Shown here one piece after another: positions 21,783 to 35,900 of a DNA stretch of 64,000 nucleotides. Location of the stretch: the NCBI GenBank assembly GCA_021234155.1, contig JAJEKV010000022.1:10756621-10820620 (forward strand), written 5' to 3'. How positions within the stretch are numbered: the first letter of the stretch is position 1; the number at the start of each line of letters is the position of its first letter. The position numbers and the translations under genes are program-made. This stretch comes from Isoetes taiwanensis (lineage: Eukaryota > Streptophyta > Lycopodiopsida > Isoetales > Isoetaceae). The notes below the pieces were generated by a model. The model searched no databases and was not told where the DNA came from. It worked only from the letters and a program-made list of their open reading frames with translations.

Positions 21783-22300
21783 TAATTAAGTTGTGCTCGG
21801 CTTCAACCTTAGTTTGAATGAAAGGGTCTTTGAAGAATCACGAGGAATGAAACACCCCCTACGTGAAGAGCAGAAGCGGTTATCCAATCACGATTAATAC
21901 GTGATGCGACATGGCGGAAATGTGCCATTTAAGCTGATAAAACCACCACTATTAAGGCATCAAATCCTCTCTTAATGTCTTGGCGGGGAGCCCCGCGATG
22001 AAATCCATGGTGGCAACTTCCCATTTTGCATTGGGGACATGGGGGTTGCAATTCCCCACGGAATATGCAAGCTGATACGCCTTTGTTTGTTGGCAGTGCG
22101 GCATTGCTTAATGTACCTAGCAATGTGCTTCTTCATTCTGGCCAGAAATAGTTGGAGGCGGATTTTTGAAATATGTCTTCATGAATGCGTGCCCTTCTCA
22201 GGGTATTATGTGTATCATGGAGAATGAGCTTACGAACTCGGATGTCTCGGGGAATTACATAACTTGTCCTTGTAATAAAGGAGTTCAGCTTTTCTTCTTA
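21783..22300 (-). pseudogene. Gypsy integrase N-terminal part
   Basis: On the minus strand the segment RMKKHIARYIKQCRT at about 22065-22140 matches the zinc-binding region of Ty3/gypsy integrase (the WPxMKxxIxxYVxxC type). A frameshift follows the Cys. Nearer the CACTA junction the minus strand reads FFKDPFIQTKVEAEHNL, the stretch just before the HPQ motif found at 13443. This shows that the two sides of the CACTA element were once continuous. Confidence 0.8.
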
Positions 22301-22499
22301 TAATGGCCCGGAAAGTTTCCCTCTCCTTATACGTTGCGGCTTCCTTAGATTACACTTTGCCCTTACCTCCCGGAGTGCAGATTACGTGGAAAGAACTGTG
22401 AACCCCCTTCCCAAACTCCCTTTGGAGTGTGGAGATAGCATTACAATGCATTAGGGTGGCGAATGGATGTGTGTCTAGAAAGAGGCGTCTGCAACAACA

Positions 22500-22900
22500 T
22501 TATGCTTACTTGGGTTTATAAATGACTTCAAAATCATATTCCTCAATGAATTCCATCCATCGTCTTTGTCTCAAGTTGAGATGTAGTTAGTGAAGATATA
22601 TTGGAAGCTTTGATGATCCGTCATCTAGCTGGAATCGCCTTCAAGTAAAAGTGCCTCCAAATGCAAGGCCACGCTGCTTGGCGAGCAATTCTTGGTCATG
22701 ATGGGGTATCGGCCCATTACTGCATCATTCATCTTTAAAGAGTCATAGCGATAACTTCGACCTTCGCATTAAAAGACTCCACCGGTGGGCGATTTTCTTG
22801 GCATCTGTGGTAACCCTTATCTTTTTGAGGATACGGCATTGTAAGAGCGAGGCGGTTGTCAAAGCATCCTTTAGTGCTTGAAATCCGGTCGTACCTTATC
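22500..22900 (-). pseudogene. Gypsy RNase H region
   Basis: The minus strand encodes NLRQRRWMEFIEEYDFE at about 22518-22575, matching the RNase H end of gypsy pol (RQxRWxEFLxEYDF). Surrounding frames are broken. Confidence 0.82.
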
Positions 22901-23199
22901 TTTCAATGTATTAAAATCTATACTTTTCATACTTTGGTGGTGAGTTAAAAGGTCTCTTGTGACTTGGCAAGTCCTTGACAAATTCTGAGTAATACCCGGT
23001 GCTGACCAGAAACTGCGGACCTCCCGGACACATTGGTTTTGGCCATTCTTTGGTACTTCAATTTTACTTAGGTAGATTGGTGGCTATTCCCTCTGCTGGA
23101 TACAATATGTCCCGGGTAATCCACCTTAGTGGTGTAAGCGACACTTGGAGAACTTGGCATATAATTGGTGGCCTCCAATTTTGTAAGGCCTTCTTAGAA

Positions 23200-23720
23200 G
23201 ATGCAGTTCATGATCCTCTAAGGTCTTCTGTATAGCAGGAATATCATGAAGGGGAATATAATGACAAAATCGTCAAGGTACTCGCAGAAAAACATCATTC
23301 ATAAGTCTGCGGTGGTCGAAGCATTGGGTGAGACCAAATGGCATCCACCGTGAACTTCGTAATGCCCACGCATTAAGGCGGACTTGGATCATCCTCCTTA
23401 ATCCTTATGCGGTGATACCGGCCAGAAGATGTCGATCTTAAGTAAAATACTTAGCCCCTTGCAGATCCATAGGATCATGCGCCCAGCGGCAAAAGCATAC
23501 CGATTCTTAATAGTATGCTTGTTTAAATTTAGCGATGTCACATCCTTAGGGTGCCATCCTTTTTCTTAACAAAAGTATGGGCTCAAAATTTGAAACAAGT
23601 CTAAATAGAGAAAGCTATTTGAGGAGTTCACCTGCAGCTGCTTCTTAAACTCGGTCAATTCGGGAACACTCATCCGATATGGGGCCTTACTTACATTAGT
23701 CTTGTTTACTTTTGGTTTTC
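23200..23720 (-). pseudogene. Gypsy reverse transcriptase
   Basis: Three RT blocks appear in the right order on the minus strand: KAPYRMSVPELTEFKKQLQ (about 23635-23690), DLQGAKYFT with a broken IDI stretch (about 23400-23475), and FFCEYLDDFVIIF with the catalytic YLDD (about 23245-23285). Frameshifts occur between blocks, so the gene is dead. Confidence 0.88.
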
Positions 23721-24179
23721 CCAAGGTGATTTCACATTTCCACCCCTCTAGGTAGATGGATTTCATGGAAAAAGAATCATGATATTCTCGAAGCACGGCT
23801 ATTCTTTGGAAAGGCAAGGCATCGGGACTTCATCCTGTTTGGATTTGCTTCAAAACCAAGTGAATCATACTCATGATACGTGATTTCTTGAGGCTATGCA
23901 GCGAAGTAGCGAAATACATTGCATAATAGGATGCAGCTTACCTTTATAGTGACTGGGGCTCCATTGGCTGAAGGTGACCTCGGAACACCATCCCGATATT
24001 GGCTTGAAATTCCATTCCCTAGCGGCCAATATCCATTATTTCACGCTCCTAAGGCAATAGGTGCTGCTCAGCATTTGAATATTCAATTGATCTGGCGACC
24101 CGCGGGTGCTTGACATATAACACTTGCCAATGGCTGGGCGTGGCCTAGACTAAAGGGGTGATGTGTAAAGGCTTACGCC

Positions 24180-24230
24180 CATTCTAGAATGCAAAGTTAT
24201 GCATTATACCGGTATCCATAAGAATAGCCG
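24180..24230 (-). pseudogene. Gypsy aspartic protease
   Basis: The minus strand encodes AILMDTGIMHNFA, matching the retrotransposon protease active site D-T/S-G followed by THNFI. It lies between the gag and RT traces, as expected. Confidence 0.75.
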
Positions 24231-24679
24231 AAGGGTTTACAAGCGTGCTTGACCAAGTAGAGATGACGGAGAGTGATGGTTGGCTTGACACATTTTCAAT
24301 GTCTTTGACATAAATATGAGACTCACTTGTTATATAGTGGTAGCGTCATCCTGTGGCCGTTACAGGATGGATTCGGGTCCCTAGCGTCTTCCCAATCCAT
24401 ATCGGCCGAGGCATTTTACGCAATGTCACGTGTGATGTAGAGGCATTATTGCATCACGGTGCCGGGGCAAAAACAGATAGCAAAGCCTTCTCATGCACGT
24501 AGCTACATTTCCACGGGCTACTGAGAATAGCTTGGGGATATCTCGAGGAAAGCTCACCGTTGATAGACTTCACAGGAGCGATGAAGGAAACCTTCTTCTC
24601 GATCAACCGATATCCGGTTAGGCGGGAGGCCACGGACTGGAAGTGGCCCTCGTAAGGTGTATACCCCGCATTGCGAGGA

Positions 24680-25240
24680 GTGAGCGAAGAGGGTCATGGC
24701 CATTTGAGTGCCGGGTGTCTTCTTCTAGGCTAAGTGCTTTAGCCTCACATACACTACAGCGGTCTTAGGGTCTATGAAACAGACCATTTTCCTTATGGTG
24801 GGGATAAGCCCCTCGAGTATACCTTTCAAGCGCCCTACGGCTCATTTATCCACAGGACGCCTGGTAACCTCATGAACTCATCCGTATAAAATTTGGGCCG
24901 GTCATGTTCTTACATTCAGTGGTAGAAGGTTTGGATCATTGTAGCGATGGAGCCCACTGGGCACATAATGTGACGAGCTTTAGCAGGCTTTATAAGCACG
25001 CACCCTCGACGGTAGAGCCCATGAAGCGGGCATATCTTTCACCCGATTAAATGCTGACCTGTAAGATTGGTGATACTTAAACTTATTAGGGGTATCCTTA
25101 GCCGGTCATTAGGTATGACTACAGGAACTCGACTTTCATCCCAACCACGGATTACGCATCCACTCGGTTCACGGTTTCCACTGAAATTATGCGAGCTTAG
25201 GTTCTTCCAAATGCTGTGATAAGCCAAGATCCAATATTAC
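24680..25240 (-). pseudogene. Gypsy gag fragment
   Basis: At about 24720-24840 the minus strand encodes GLIPTIRKMVCFIDPKT followed by VRLKHLA, resembling the capsid segment of plant gypsy gag (F-x2-GLxPxIR...V...PxTLxxA). A clear CCHC knuckle was not found, although a TGTAGCTACGTGC stretch near 24505 could be a damaged one. The N-terminal part is not recognisable. Confidence 0.6.
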
Positions 25241-25299
25241 GATAATCTTTTTGTTGGTTTTGGCATGAAACATTTCGTCCAGGATTTGAAGAGTAAAAA

Positions 25300-26100
25300 G
25301 GCTACGAAGCGACATCAGGGAAGAACTGAAGCGTGCCCTCGCCGTCGACTTATTTTAGTAGCGAGGAGCCGCAGTCGCAGTCGCAGGAGTGGCGGGTTCG
25401 TAGGCGAGGAATCTCACGGTCAAATTACTCTGTGGCATTTGAGGTGGGATTTATTTGCTGATGCACGTAAACAGAGCCGTGGTAAAACTTCATAATAGTG
25501 AGCTTTTGTTAGGGGTAAGGCAGCAGGTTGCATGGAGTGTCGCCAAGGGGAGGGTGTGCATAGATCTAGATAAAAAACAAATCAAGATAAGCATACAAAG
25601 TTCATTAGTTATGACGAGAATTTCTGAGAAAACACTTTTATTATTAAGATGAAAGCAGGTTTACAAAAAGATCTTGACTGCATGAAAACGAAGTTGCATT
25701 TAGACAAGGGGAATATTAAACAAAAGCGATCTTAGAAATTTTGCGTAAAAAGCGATATAGGATAGAGTAGCGAATACTCTCCCTCAATAGGGGCCATTTT
25801 ATTTTCTTTAAGCGGATGATGGCTGTCTTTAGATTTAAGATTAAGAGTGATGGTCGAAGATTAAAAGAGATCTCGGGCGCATAATATATACCTTTAAAGA
25901 TGATCACTTAAGCATCATCAAAAGCTTCACATAGTGCGAGTCCAATCACGACCAAGTTCGACGGCGTAAGTTGTAAATGTTCAAGAAGCATGATCGCTTG
26001 CGAAGGATATTAACTATTTGAAGCCCTTGATGGCTAGAAGCCGTGAGTCATTGAAGCTTATGCCCAAACAATGCATGCGATAGAATGCATTCATAGATGC
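25300..26100. other. Unassigned sequence at the gag 5' side
   Basis: A GTCGCAGTCGCAG-type short repeat occurs at about 25368-25385. No protein domain was recognised on either strand. This should hold the gypsy gag start, but I cannot see it. Confidence 0.4.
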
Positions 26101-27177
26101 ATTCACAGCAGTAAATTCTAGGCTAAGGCCATCTGAGTTATTCTGAGGCATATGCATCTTTGTGCATAATAAAAATCATACAAAATAGGCTTGGATTATA
26201 GCATCTAAGAAGAACTGGTATTTTTAAGCTCCCAAACTTTCTTAATCTTGAGTCAATGTTTGCATCCATGTATTTCTATTTTCCATGTTTCTTGACCAAA
26301 GCCTTAAGGCACAAGAATCTAATACGGATCAACATTTACCATAAAATAGACTTTAGAACTTTTTTAACCTAGAATCTGAATACGTTATACTACATAGACC
26401 CACAAAATGCAGGATTTTGTCAGCCAAATATGCAAAAAGAATATTTCTGACTGACTTTGGGTATTGGCTAGTTTTGAAAAGCTTTGAGAAAAATTTAGGA
26501 GCTCCATTAAAATGTGGCTCAGCTCCTCGGGATCTCAACAACGGTCTGTGTATAATTGCACGTCTTTGGAAGCTAGAACCTGATAGCAGCTCAACTCATC
26601 ATTACACCAAATATGGCAGCATGCATTCCATGTTTTATTGCATGAGAATGGCTGCTTTGGCCATGCCATATCCAGTTTCCTGTTTACTATTTCGGAAAAA
26701 CCTGCACAATATCTATAAGCTCTATTTTTATTTTCAAAGATCAAAGTTGCATCGCCGTGCATCTTGTTAGAATGGCTCCATCTACATCGGCCAAGGAATA
26801 TGAGCTCCTATTTGCCGCGCTTTTGCAAACCCAGAAAATCTTTGTCCATAGGTTAAAAATATTCTATGAAATCCAAGGCAAGTGGAGAATTCTTTATCCT
26901 TAGGTTTCTGTACAAAGGCTCCATTTTTTACCCATGTGGGTCCTTAAACAGCTATTATTTTATTGTGAATAATATACAATTCCCATAGCTTCAATTATTA
27001 AATAGGTGCCATCACCTTTAAATAATCATAAAGGTCCCCGCATCTTTAAAGAGTGGTCCCATCATCATTAAATAACATAGGTCCACTTAGGTCCAAACAT
27101 GTAAATGCAATAAATTTCCAAACAATATCATATTTCCAAATTATATCTTAAACTTTAAAATTGTATCACGTTTCCTA

Positions 27178-27259
27178 CACGAAAATACATATCAAATTTC
27201 CAAATCACATCTTTCAAGCACGAAAATACATATCAAATTTCCAAATCACATCTTTCAAG
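27178..27259. repeat. Perfect 41-bp tandem repeat
   Basis: The unit CACGAAAATACATATC...TCTTTCAAG occurs at 27178-27218 and 27219-27259 with no visible difference, so it is recent. Confidence 0.95.
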
Positions 27260-27586
27260 CTTAAGCTTTAAAAACGTATCACCTTTCCAACATGTAAATA
27301 TGTATAGTTTGCATTCTTGGCTACATTTTTGTATCTTTACAAGTTTAAGCCCATCTTTGCCAAAAATGCAGATACGAGAGCTCTCTCCTTACAGACCTCT
27401 CTCAAATAGAACAACATTTTACCGATTATAAATTTTGGAGAAGCATCTTCTTCTTCTTCTTATTCTTGATTAGCCCTTATCCAATATATTTATTTTGTTA
27501 TATCGGTTTTAAGAAAAGCATAATATTCTTCTTGCCTATTTGTATAGCATCCCTCCTGGGATGTAGGACACCTCTTTTTATAAGGG

Positions 27587-27621
27587 AAGTAGGACCCCCT
27601 CATAAAAAGAGGGTCCTACTT
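27587..27621. repeat. Inverted repeat able to form a hairpin
   Basis: AAGTAGGACCCCCTC and GAGGGTCCTACTT pair around a short ATAAAAA loop, with a two-base bulge. The upstream CCTCTTTTTATAAGGG (from about 27571) is also complementary to the CCCCTCATAAAAAGAGG part, giving an alternative fold. Confidence 0.8.
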
Positions 27622-29081
27622 CGCCTATAGAAAATAAAATAGGTTACCGCGTATTGTATACAATGCTCGATTACCTTGTGCAGTTGAGGCTATGGCACAT
27701 TGGCGGAGTTTATATTTAGTGAGTAAGGATATGGCACACATTGGGCCAACATCAATTTTTAACATTTATAGGTCATATGGCACCATGGACCCACATAGAC
27801 CCTAAGTAGTTATGATGATCCTTAAATCATAACTTCTACCAAACAAAATAGATAATATTCGTGACTGTATATGGAAAGAGATCTTTGGTCTTTAGGTACA
27901 ACGAGAGAATTTGGACCACCACATCAAAAGTATTTTCCACGGTCCCATATCCCAAATGAATTGGTTATGTCGATAACAAAAGTGCGCTATAATAAAATCA
28001 CTTAATAGCAGTTAGTTATATCAAAACCAAATATAGAATCAACATTATTCCTTGGTTTCAAAAATGATGTATTTCTTTGGATATCTCCACCAAATAGATG
28101 TCCGCAGTTTCTTCTTACGATGATGTTCTCACAAAGACTATGTACATTTAAAGTTAACAAAAAACAATTAAAAAGACTTACGTTCGAGAGTGAGCACATA
28201 TTTCCCAATATCTACCACAGGTTTTTTTAAGCGGAATAGCCACATCAAATACTCTACTCCCATGCATAAGTAATAAATCAAGGAATCCATCATCTCAAGT
28301 TTGCAACATACTCATATATTCATAGCAATGTATAATTCCATAATATAACGTAATATAACTTGATGTAGAAGTGTATGCATGTAAATTTCAGTGTGAATTT
28401 TTGCATTCTATTCATATTTCCTGAAACCCTGAAGTTGGTAAATAATGTGTCTTTTCTTTGACCATGGTTTTGCACATCGAGAATTTAGGTAGATCTCACC
28501 AAACATATAGGAGATCGAACTTGTTGAGCATATTTTTGTAGTTGTACATCTTCCATTGCATTAGCACTGCAAGCATGTAGTTACCCCAGCTAAAATTTGC
28601 CACCTTGTAACTTTAGAAGCGGGGAGGTAGAGAGTCTGAGTTACTGCACCCAAAGCAGTTAATATTAGCATGCAAAATGGTAATGTCTGAAGAAAGCGTC
28701 AATTACTTGATTAAGGATATATGGCTCTCGCCCTTCACCTATTCTAATCAAAGTAGAATGGTGTAATTACAAGCAAATGGGGCTCATATAATCATTACAA
28801 GTAGAACATTAAATTAGTAATAACATATACAAAACTATCATCTATAGAAAGTTCCCATAAGTATGGCTGACCTACACCTGACCCTTATACTGCTTTGTCA
28901 CATCTAGAATCTTAAAAGAAAGCTTTGTGGAAAATAATTGCATGCAACCATAAGAATTGCAACTCTCTATTCTTGGCCTTATTTTCAAGCGTCAGTTATT
29001 CGAGGAATGATTACATAAGAGTCGGTAGCATGTACTCTAATATTAGCAAATTAGCGTGAGCAGTAGATTAAGGCCAAGAAA

Positions 29082-29103
29082 AGAATAGAATAGAATAGAA
29101 TAG
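29082..29103. repeat. GAATA microsatellite
   Basis: About four to five copies of GAATA in a row. Confidence 0.85.
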
Positions 29104-29726
29104 TTTTTTAGCGTCGAAGACCAAATAGGTCATGGGACCCATACAATGGGCTGTGCAATCGTACTACTAGAAGTTAAAAAGAGCCACCGAAGGTTTTCAG
29201 GAAAAACCTTTCGCGGTAATGATGATACTAGACAAGCAGATAATGACTGCGAGGGCTCATTAATTAGCAGGCGTTTATCCTAGAACCTCAAGTATGTATA
29301 ATGCCAAGTCATGCCGCGGATGGTCTTACATTTGGTGTGGAGGCGTGGAATGGAATGCTAAGGTGAAAAATGATTAGGACTATCTCAAAAGCGGGGCAAC
29401 TTCGAGGAAGAGTGGCTTTTCATCTTCAATAACACATGTGACCTTGAGCACATAGTCTAAGCTTCTCGCGGCAATTCGCGACGCTCCCATCTACTGTCTC
29501 AATCCGTAGCACATGGGACCGTCTTGAATTGATGCAATAGCTACAAGCTTGTTCCTGGACAATGAAGCAAGCAAATAAGCTTGGGGCCCTGGTGCCAAAG
29601 TGGGATTTATGTGTGCATGATAATGACCAGTCATTCATATCAGACATCATATGTCTATGAATATGTGTCCTGTCATGTCATGCAAAGCCACCCTTAATAT
29701 TTAAAGGTTAGCATAAATAAGACAAA

Positions 29727-29945
29727 CTTTAAGAGCTGTCAGAACATATACAACTCTATAGCATATACAACTCTATACTAGCATAGCAGACTGTAAAACT
29801 AGCATGTAGCACAACTACAAGGCACATATCCACAACATATCACAACTTTAAGAGGCTGTCGGAACATATACAACTCTATACTAGCAGCGATTTGTAAAAC
29901 TAGCATGTAGCACAACTTCTAGAGGCATATCCACAACTGTCCCAT
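29727..29945. repeat. Tandem repeat with a 119-bp period
   Basis: Copies start at 29727 and 29846 with CTTTAAGAG(G)CTGTC and share GAACATATACAACTCTATA and AAAACTAGCATGTAGCACAA. The second copy is slightly shorter. Confidence 0.88.
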
Positions 29946-32735
29946 TGAGCAATTATCGACGCTATCGCGTAACTCTATTTACAAAGCAGCATGCACCTCG
30001 GCACCACCAAACTTCTTTGGAAGCATGCACAACTAACCAAATCTTTGTCTAAACACCTGTCACGACACCCTAAACTTGGCAATCTAGCCAAACAAGCCTT
30101 GATGACCAGAGCACATCCTTACCTATATTGAAGAATAGCAAAAGAGCTGACCAATTCACAAAGGAATACATGCAAGTCACACAGACCATCTAAGAAAACC
30201 AGCCAACTAGCCTATCCATGCATCTATATGACATAGCGGAGTACTCCTAGCAAGCTGTCACATGTATGAATCTGTGAGCGATCAATGTTTTAAGTGTTTC
30301 TTTTTAACTAAGCGGCATCACTTGTTTTAGCATAAAATCATGATATGCGACGACATTCCATTAGCGATAAGGCTAGAAATGACAAAAGGTCATTGAAACA
30401 TGCCCAGTAATCACATGCAGTACATGCATTTCTTGGTAGATTCTAAGGCTAAAGGCTATCTGAGTTATTACAAGAGCATATGCATCTTTGTGCATAATAA
30501 AATCTTACAAATAAGGCAGTTATAGCATCAAAGAGAACTTTTGAGTATTTTCGGCAAACTTTGCTTGCTTGTCTTTAGTCAATGTTTAGCCTTTCCATCG
30601 TATTTCTATTTTTCCATGTTCTTGGAGCTATTCCATCCATCGTATATATTTTTCCATTTTCTACCATTTTATGCTAATATTGGTGGTCTGTTTGGAGTGC
30701 AGTGCTTAGAGACACTATCTCTGTCTTTTCAAAGTTACGGTTTGAAAAGGCGAGGAATCAGAATCTCGATTACCTATAACAAGCTGAGGAGATAAGTCTG
30801 GTTACACTTTTAAGCCCAGAGCCAATATTAGCATAAAAATCGTAATAAAGAAAAGAAATCGAGTAAGCATTGAGAGACTATGGCAAGCATTGAGACCACT
30901 TATGAAATAACTTACCGGCTTTTACCTATTCTTTCCAAAGTAGAATAGTTTAGAATAAACAGAAAGAGCTCATAAACTTATAGTAAGAAGAAAGTAGTGT
31001 TTACTTCCTATTTACACAATATTGTTCTTTGCTTACATGACAATATCACCGGACTACAAACTACATACCATATTTATGGTATATGGAATAAAAGACACCA
31101 TCTTCATTGAAGTAGATCCGATAACTTCTTTAATGACCCCATAAATATTTCGATACATCGCAGCCGGTATTATTACTTGGTTTCTTCGAAATTATGATAC
31201 CCTACGCATTAAGTATTTTAAGTTTTAACGGCCCGAGGCTCCTAAGTATTACCCGCAGTAGCTTCTGGAAGACTTAAGTTCCCCTATCTACATGATAAAG
31301 AGCACATGGCTGACTGCTACACGGCATCTGACCATGCAAGGGGCTGAATCCTAAACTTGATTAAAGTGTGATGTATCACTGCAGAATAGATTCTCGATCA
31401 TTATAAGAATGCATTTTCATAAGCGGAGTTATCTCAACTAACTCTAACTCATCGAGAAAATAAGTATCATATGTCTGTAGTTTATTAGCATACTCTTATG
31501 GGAATGGGTTCATCCTACATTTAGACTTCGCCTTCGCGAGGGTTATTGTGCAAAGATATAGATTGCACAAAGCTAAAAAGCATAAAAAACACGGATTTGG
31601 GCGCTCCGTACCTTTTACTTGGCGATCCGTTTTCCAGCTTGTTTCTTATCGAAGTTGGGGCCTTCCAGTTATCTTGAAAGGTGCATTTCCAGCTTGTGAC
31701 TCTTAGATCTTCTTTCTAGACATATCCATTATGCAGAAGATCACCGCACACAGATGCAAAACATAGCAAGTAGCCCGTCGTTTGAGTCCAAAAGCGGTTT
31801 GTTGCAGGCAAAATGCTCCCTTATCTTTCTTATCACAGAAATAGATCATTTTCGGCTTTGGGCACCATAATATAAAGCATATATAGATCCGCTTCATTTC
31901 AGGTATACGTATCAAGATATTTTCCATCAGAGATTGGCATCATCGGCCACTCTTCCAGCGGTATCCATCTCCGCCCTACACCTAATGCAAAACATCTGTA
32001 AACCAAAACAAAAATTTGTATTCCCTAAATTCGTATCCCAATATTGGGATTTCGAATTTCATAAACATATATTTTGCCATGGAATCATTAAACTCTAAAA
32101 ACATAGCCACCACCATTAATGGCAAAATATTCCACCATATTACGTTTCAAGTCAATTCACCCTTGGCCCGTAAACAAAGCAACTTTTACATCTTAAATTC
32201 TTGTAGAGGACAAACATACAAGTTATAATACCATTAGGTAATCTATGTACTATGGGGGACCTTTGGTCGTTACCATCATAGGCAAAAGAAGACGTACCTT
32301 AAAATGGACGCTCAAATAGAATGAGTTTTTTTGTACTAATTTCAAGTCCCAAATAAGTTGTAATGAAAAGCACATTCGCATGTATCACCATCTGTCATGC
32401 ATGCATATAATAAAGGTGCATGCATAATTTTTACAAAAGGGAAAAGTTTGTTCTAATCCATATATGTATAAGGGACGAATAAAAATACATTATGTAAACA
32501 ATGTTTGGCTTTACCCATTGTGCTTTTGGTCATGCCTAAAATATCTCCAATGCATTCAATGACTTGAAGAGTTAGAGAGAGGCTATTGTTATTCAGATTG
32601 CAAATATTAATGTCATATATATACCTTATCTGCCCAAATTGCCTAGATCATTATAACATGCACCGCATCATGTGTAAAACTTCATAGTTTCCTTGTTGCC
32701 CTTGAAAATACTTTGAAAATTCGAAGAAAAAAAAA

Positions 32736-32947
32736 TCTTCTTCTTCTTCTTCTTCTTCTTCTTCTTCTTCTTCTTCTTCTTCTTCTTCTTCTTCTTCTTC
32801 TTCTTCTTCTTCTTCTTCTTCTTCTTCTTCTTCTTCTTCTTCTTCTTCTTCTTCTTCTTCTTCTTCTTCTTCTTCTTCTTCTTCTTCTTCTTCTTCTTCT
32901 TCTTCTTCTTCTTCTTCTTCTTCTTCTTCTTCTTCTTCTTCTTCTTC
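32736..32947. repeat. Long (TTC)n array, about 70 units
   Basis: An uninterrupted trinucleotide array, GAA on the minus strand. It creates long poly-Glu and poly-Leu frames that are not genes. Confidence 0.99.
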
Positions 32948-35900
32948 CTTAGCCATTTTTATGTTCTTGCCAAAATTCTGATCCTGATTATGTAAACAAT
33001 TACATTAAAGAACCTTGTTCAAAGGCAAGATCCTTATCCCAATATCCACCACGGTTTTTAGGCGGGCCACATCGAACACTCTACAAGAGCCTTAGCCCAT
33101 ATAACTTACTATGGTGAAAAATATCCAAAATAAAAATCTGAGTAAAATAATTCATATCATCATTTCCTTATTAGCATATCCAATTTGTACATAACGTTTT
33201 GAATTTGAAAGTATAAGGTAATCAATCTTACAACTATATACTTAAATCTTACAACTATGAAGGTTTGAATTTGAAAGCTATAAAGGATGTAGTAAACTTT
33301 GAATCTTGTGTAGCATATTCATCCTCTTAGCGTTAGCATCAACTCTAACGACAAAATGGAGACAATTAGAGGAAGAACACAGTACTGCTGACCAATCAAT
33401 ACACAATTAAGCATTAGAAAGCGGTAAATGTACAAGGGCAAAAGGTACATTGGGTCTCTCCAGTTTATCAGCGATCACCAATTGTATCCTTTTGCCTTAC
33501 TGAGGTGACATTAGCCCAAAGATGCGGAATAGTAGCATATCTAGCATTATAATTTCTCAACAAATCTCAAGCATTCCCATTAGGCGAGAACTAATTTCTT
33601 AGTCCCAAATCTAGGCTGGTCATGTTGATAATTTGTGTTTTAGCATTATAATTACCTTATAGCTTTAATTATCAAGTCTTTGACATTTTAAACTTCCTCG
33701 GTTTGACATCTGAACTGCTCAATTTGATCTCAACATATTATTCTGACATTAAATCCATATCCAAAATAACTTCTACCTCATGTCCAATCTCTAACATAAT
33801 ATTTATAATATATGATTTAAACTCTCATATAGATTCTTGAACATATAGATTCTCAAATATAGTTTCTCCAAACATATAGATTTTCAAATAGAGAAATATT
33901 AAATATGTCAGAAATAGTTACTCTGTTAAGCCCGAGAATAAGACAAGGCTCTAACTAGAGCTGATTTAGAGATCTTACGTTTTATTCTTTCATAAAAGTG
34001 TTGATGCGAGATTTTCTTTTCAACTTTGTAGGCAATGAGTGCCACGCATAGCCAACACGCATCCGACAAATGTGTATGAAATCCAATGCTAGTTTTATCC
34101 ACAAAGCCTACACCATTTCCCATTTGAGATCCAAGCTTTATGTATATAAAGATCCAAGAACATATTGAAAATACCTCTTCATGCGAGAATCTGGGATATC
34201 AACATCAAATATGGCATTTCAATGTTATAAAGCTGGCCAATTTGAATTGCGACCCAAAACCAGTAGATTATAAAGTCCCGATGCATCATAGTCTTTGTAC
34301 AATTGCACTTGTATAAGCTATTTCTGACAAAGCGGATGACTAGTTTAAGCATAGATAATCGATCAAACATGCCTTTGGCCTTTATTACATCATAAAAGAG
34401 TATGCTTACAGCAAGAATACTTACAATATATAGGGATATTTCACATAGCCTATTTGGGCAAAGATAATACCTTGTTTTAGATCAAAATGCCGCGTAGAGC
34501 TTGCTTACGACCATTTATGGCAAAGCGAAATGTAAGCATTGCCATAATATTTGGTAGTAAGCGACTCATATAACATATTTGAGCCATATCATCCCATAAA
34601 TATGTATTAAGCCGTCGGAAGCTTATTTCATGAAATATGTTTGTGATGGACTATGCCGATTATCCTCAACCATAACTCTGAGAATGATCATCCCATAAAT
34701 TTCGTTTTTGTAAAAACAAGGATTTTTTCAACGACATGGATTTACGACATGCTACATCGATCTGTGAACCATTTAACATAAAATAAGCATTAGTGCTTGC
34801 TATATCGAGGCCATGGCTGCGTATTGGCGGTATTTGGCAGCCGACAAATGCCATATCGGATCCTTACATGTGAGGATGAAACTGAGTCACCAAAGGCGGT
34901 CGTTTAAGCCAAAGCGGAAGAAGTACCAAATGTTAAAACGTTCCAAAATCTATGGAACATAAATTCTTTTTGTTAAAAGGTAGTATGCCATCATCGTATG
35001 TGGCCTTAAAGTGAAACAAATATGTGTGCTTGCATGCCACTATCGGCATTTCAAGCCCAAAATCCATACGAAAAATCCTTAAGGAAATTATTTTAGTACT
35101 TTGAGAGAAGCAGATAAAAATCTTAAACTAGCATACGTTTACCAGTTCTGGTGAGATCAATCTCGTAGATTGATTGGAGTGATGTTTATGCACTGAAGTA
35201 AGCTTCACTTGCGTGGACATTTTATGTTGTTTCTCATAACATCCTAGAGTGTTAAGCATGAAATCCTCATATTACCCTGGGATAATACTCGAAACGACTA
35301 AAAATCCGAAGAAGCTTGAGTTTGCTAAAATCAGAAGCGAGAAACATAAGCTTTCCCTCTTCAATATCACAGCTGAGAAGCAGGCGGTAGCCTTCCTCTT
35401 CAATATCCCTCTTGAAAGCAGGCGGAATCTTTCTAGAAGAAGCCTTGAAGCCTTCCCTCTTGATATCAGAGCTTCCTGCTTCCTAATATCCCAGGCTTCC
35501 TGCTCTGCTGCTTCAATATCTGCTTCACTGCTTTGCTAACATCAGGGCAAGCTTCCTTACGCTTCCTGCAGCCCAGGCACTCTCCTTCATTCTTACAAGA
35601 TCCAAGGTCCAGGCCACTGCGGAGCAAATCCTCCGAGCCCAGGAAGCGTTAAGAGCGATACTTGCCACTGGCCCTCGAGCGTTACCTACAAAAAATTTGA
35701 GACCCAGCGAAAATGCAAATGCTGTGCAGCGCCCACCGGCTGACACCGTTATCTCCTTTTGTAGGTAACGTCTCGAAACGGACGTTGCTCACACCGTAAT
35801 TATTTTGCCTTAAAATTTTCCACAACTTTCACATCCCAAAGGAGGCCACTTTTTAAAATATCTGCAAGTCTTTCAAAGGCCCGCTCATTGGACCATTGAT

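Noticed and set aside
26417-26770. 117-codon plus-strand frame
   Set aside because: No recognised domain, and the exon-like signals in this repeat region are on the minus strand.
32651-32956. Long poly-Glu and poly-Leu frames
   Set aside because: They are translations of the TTC/GAA microsatellite, open on both strands only because the trinucleotide has no stop.
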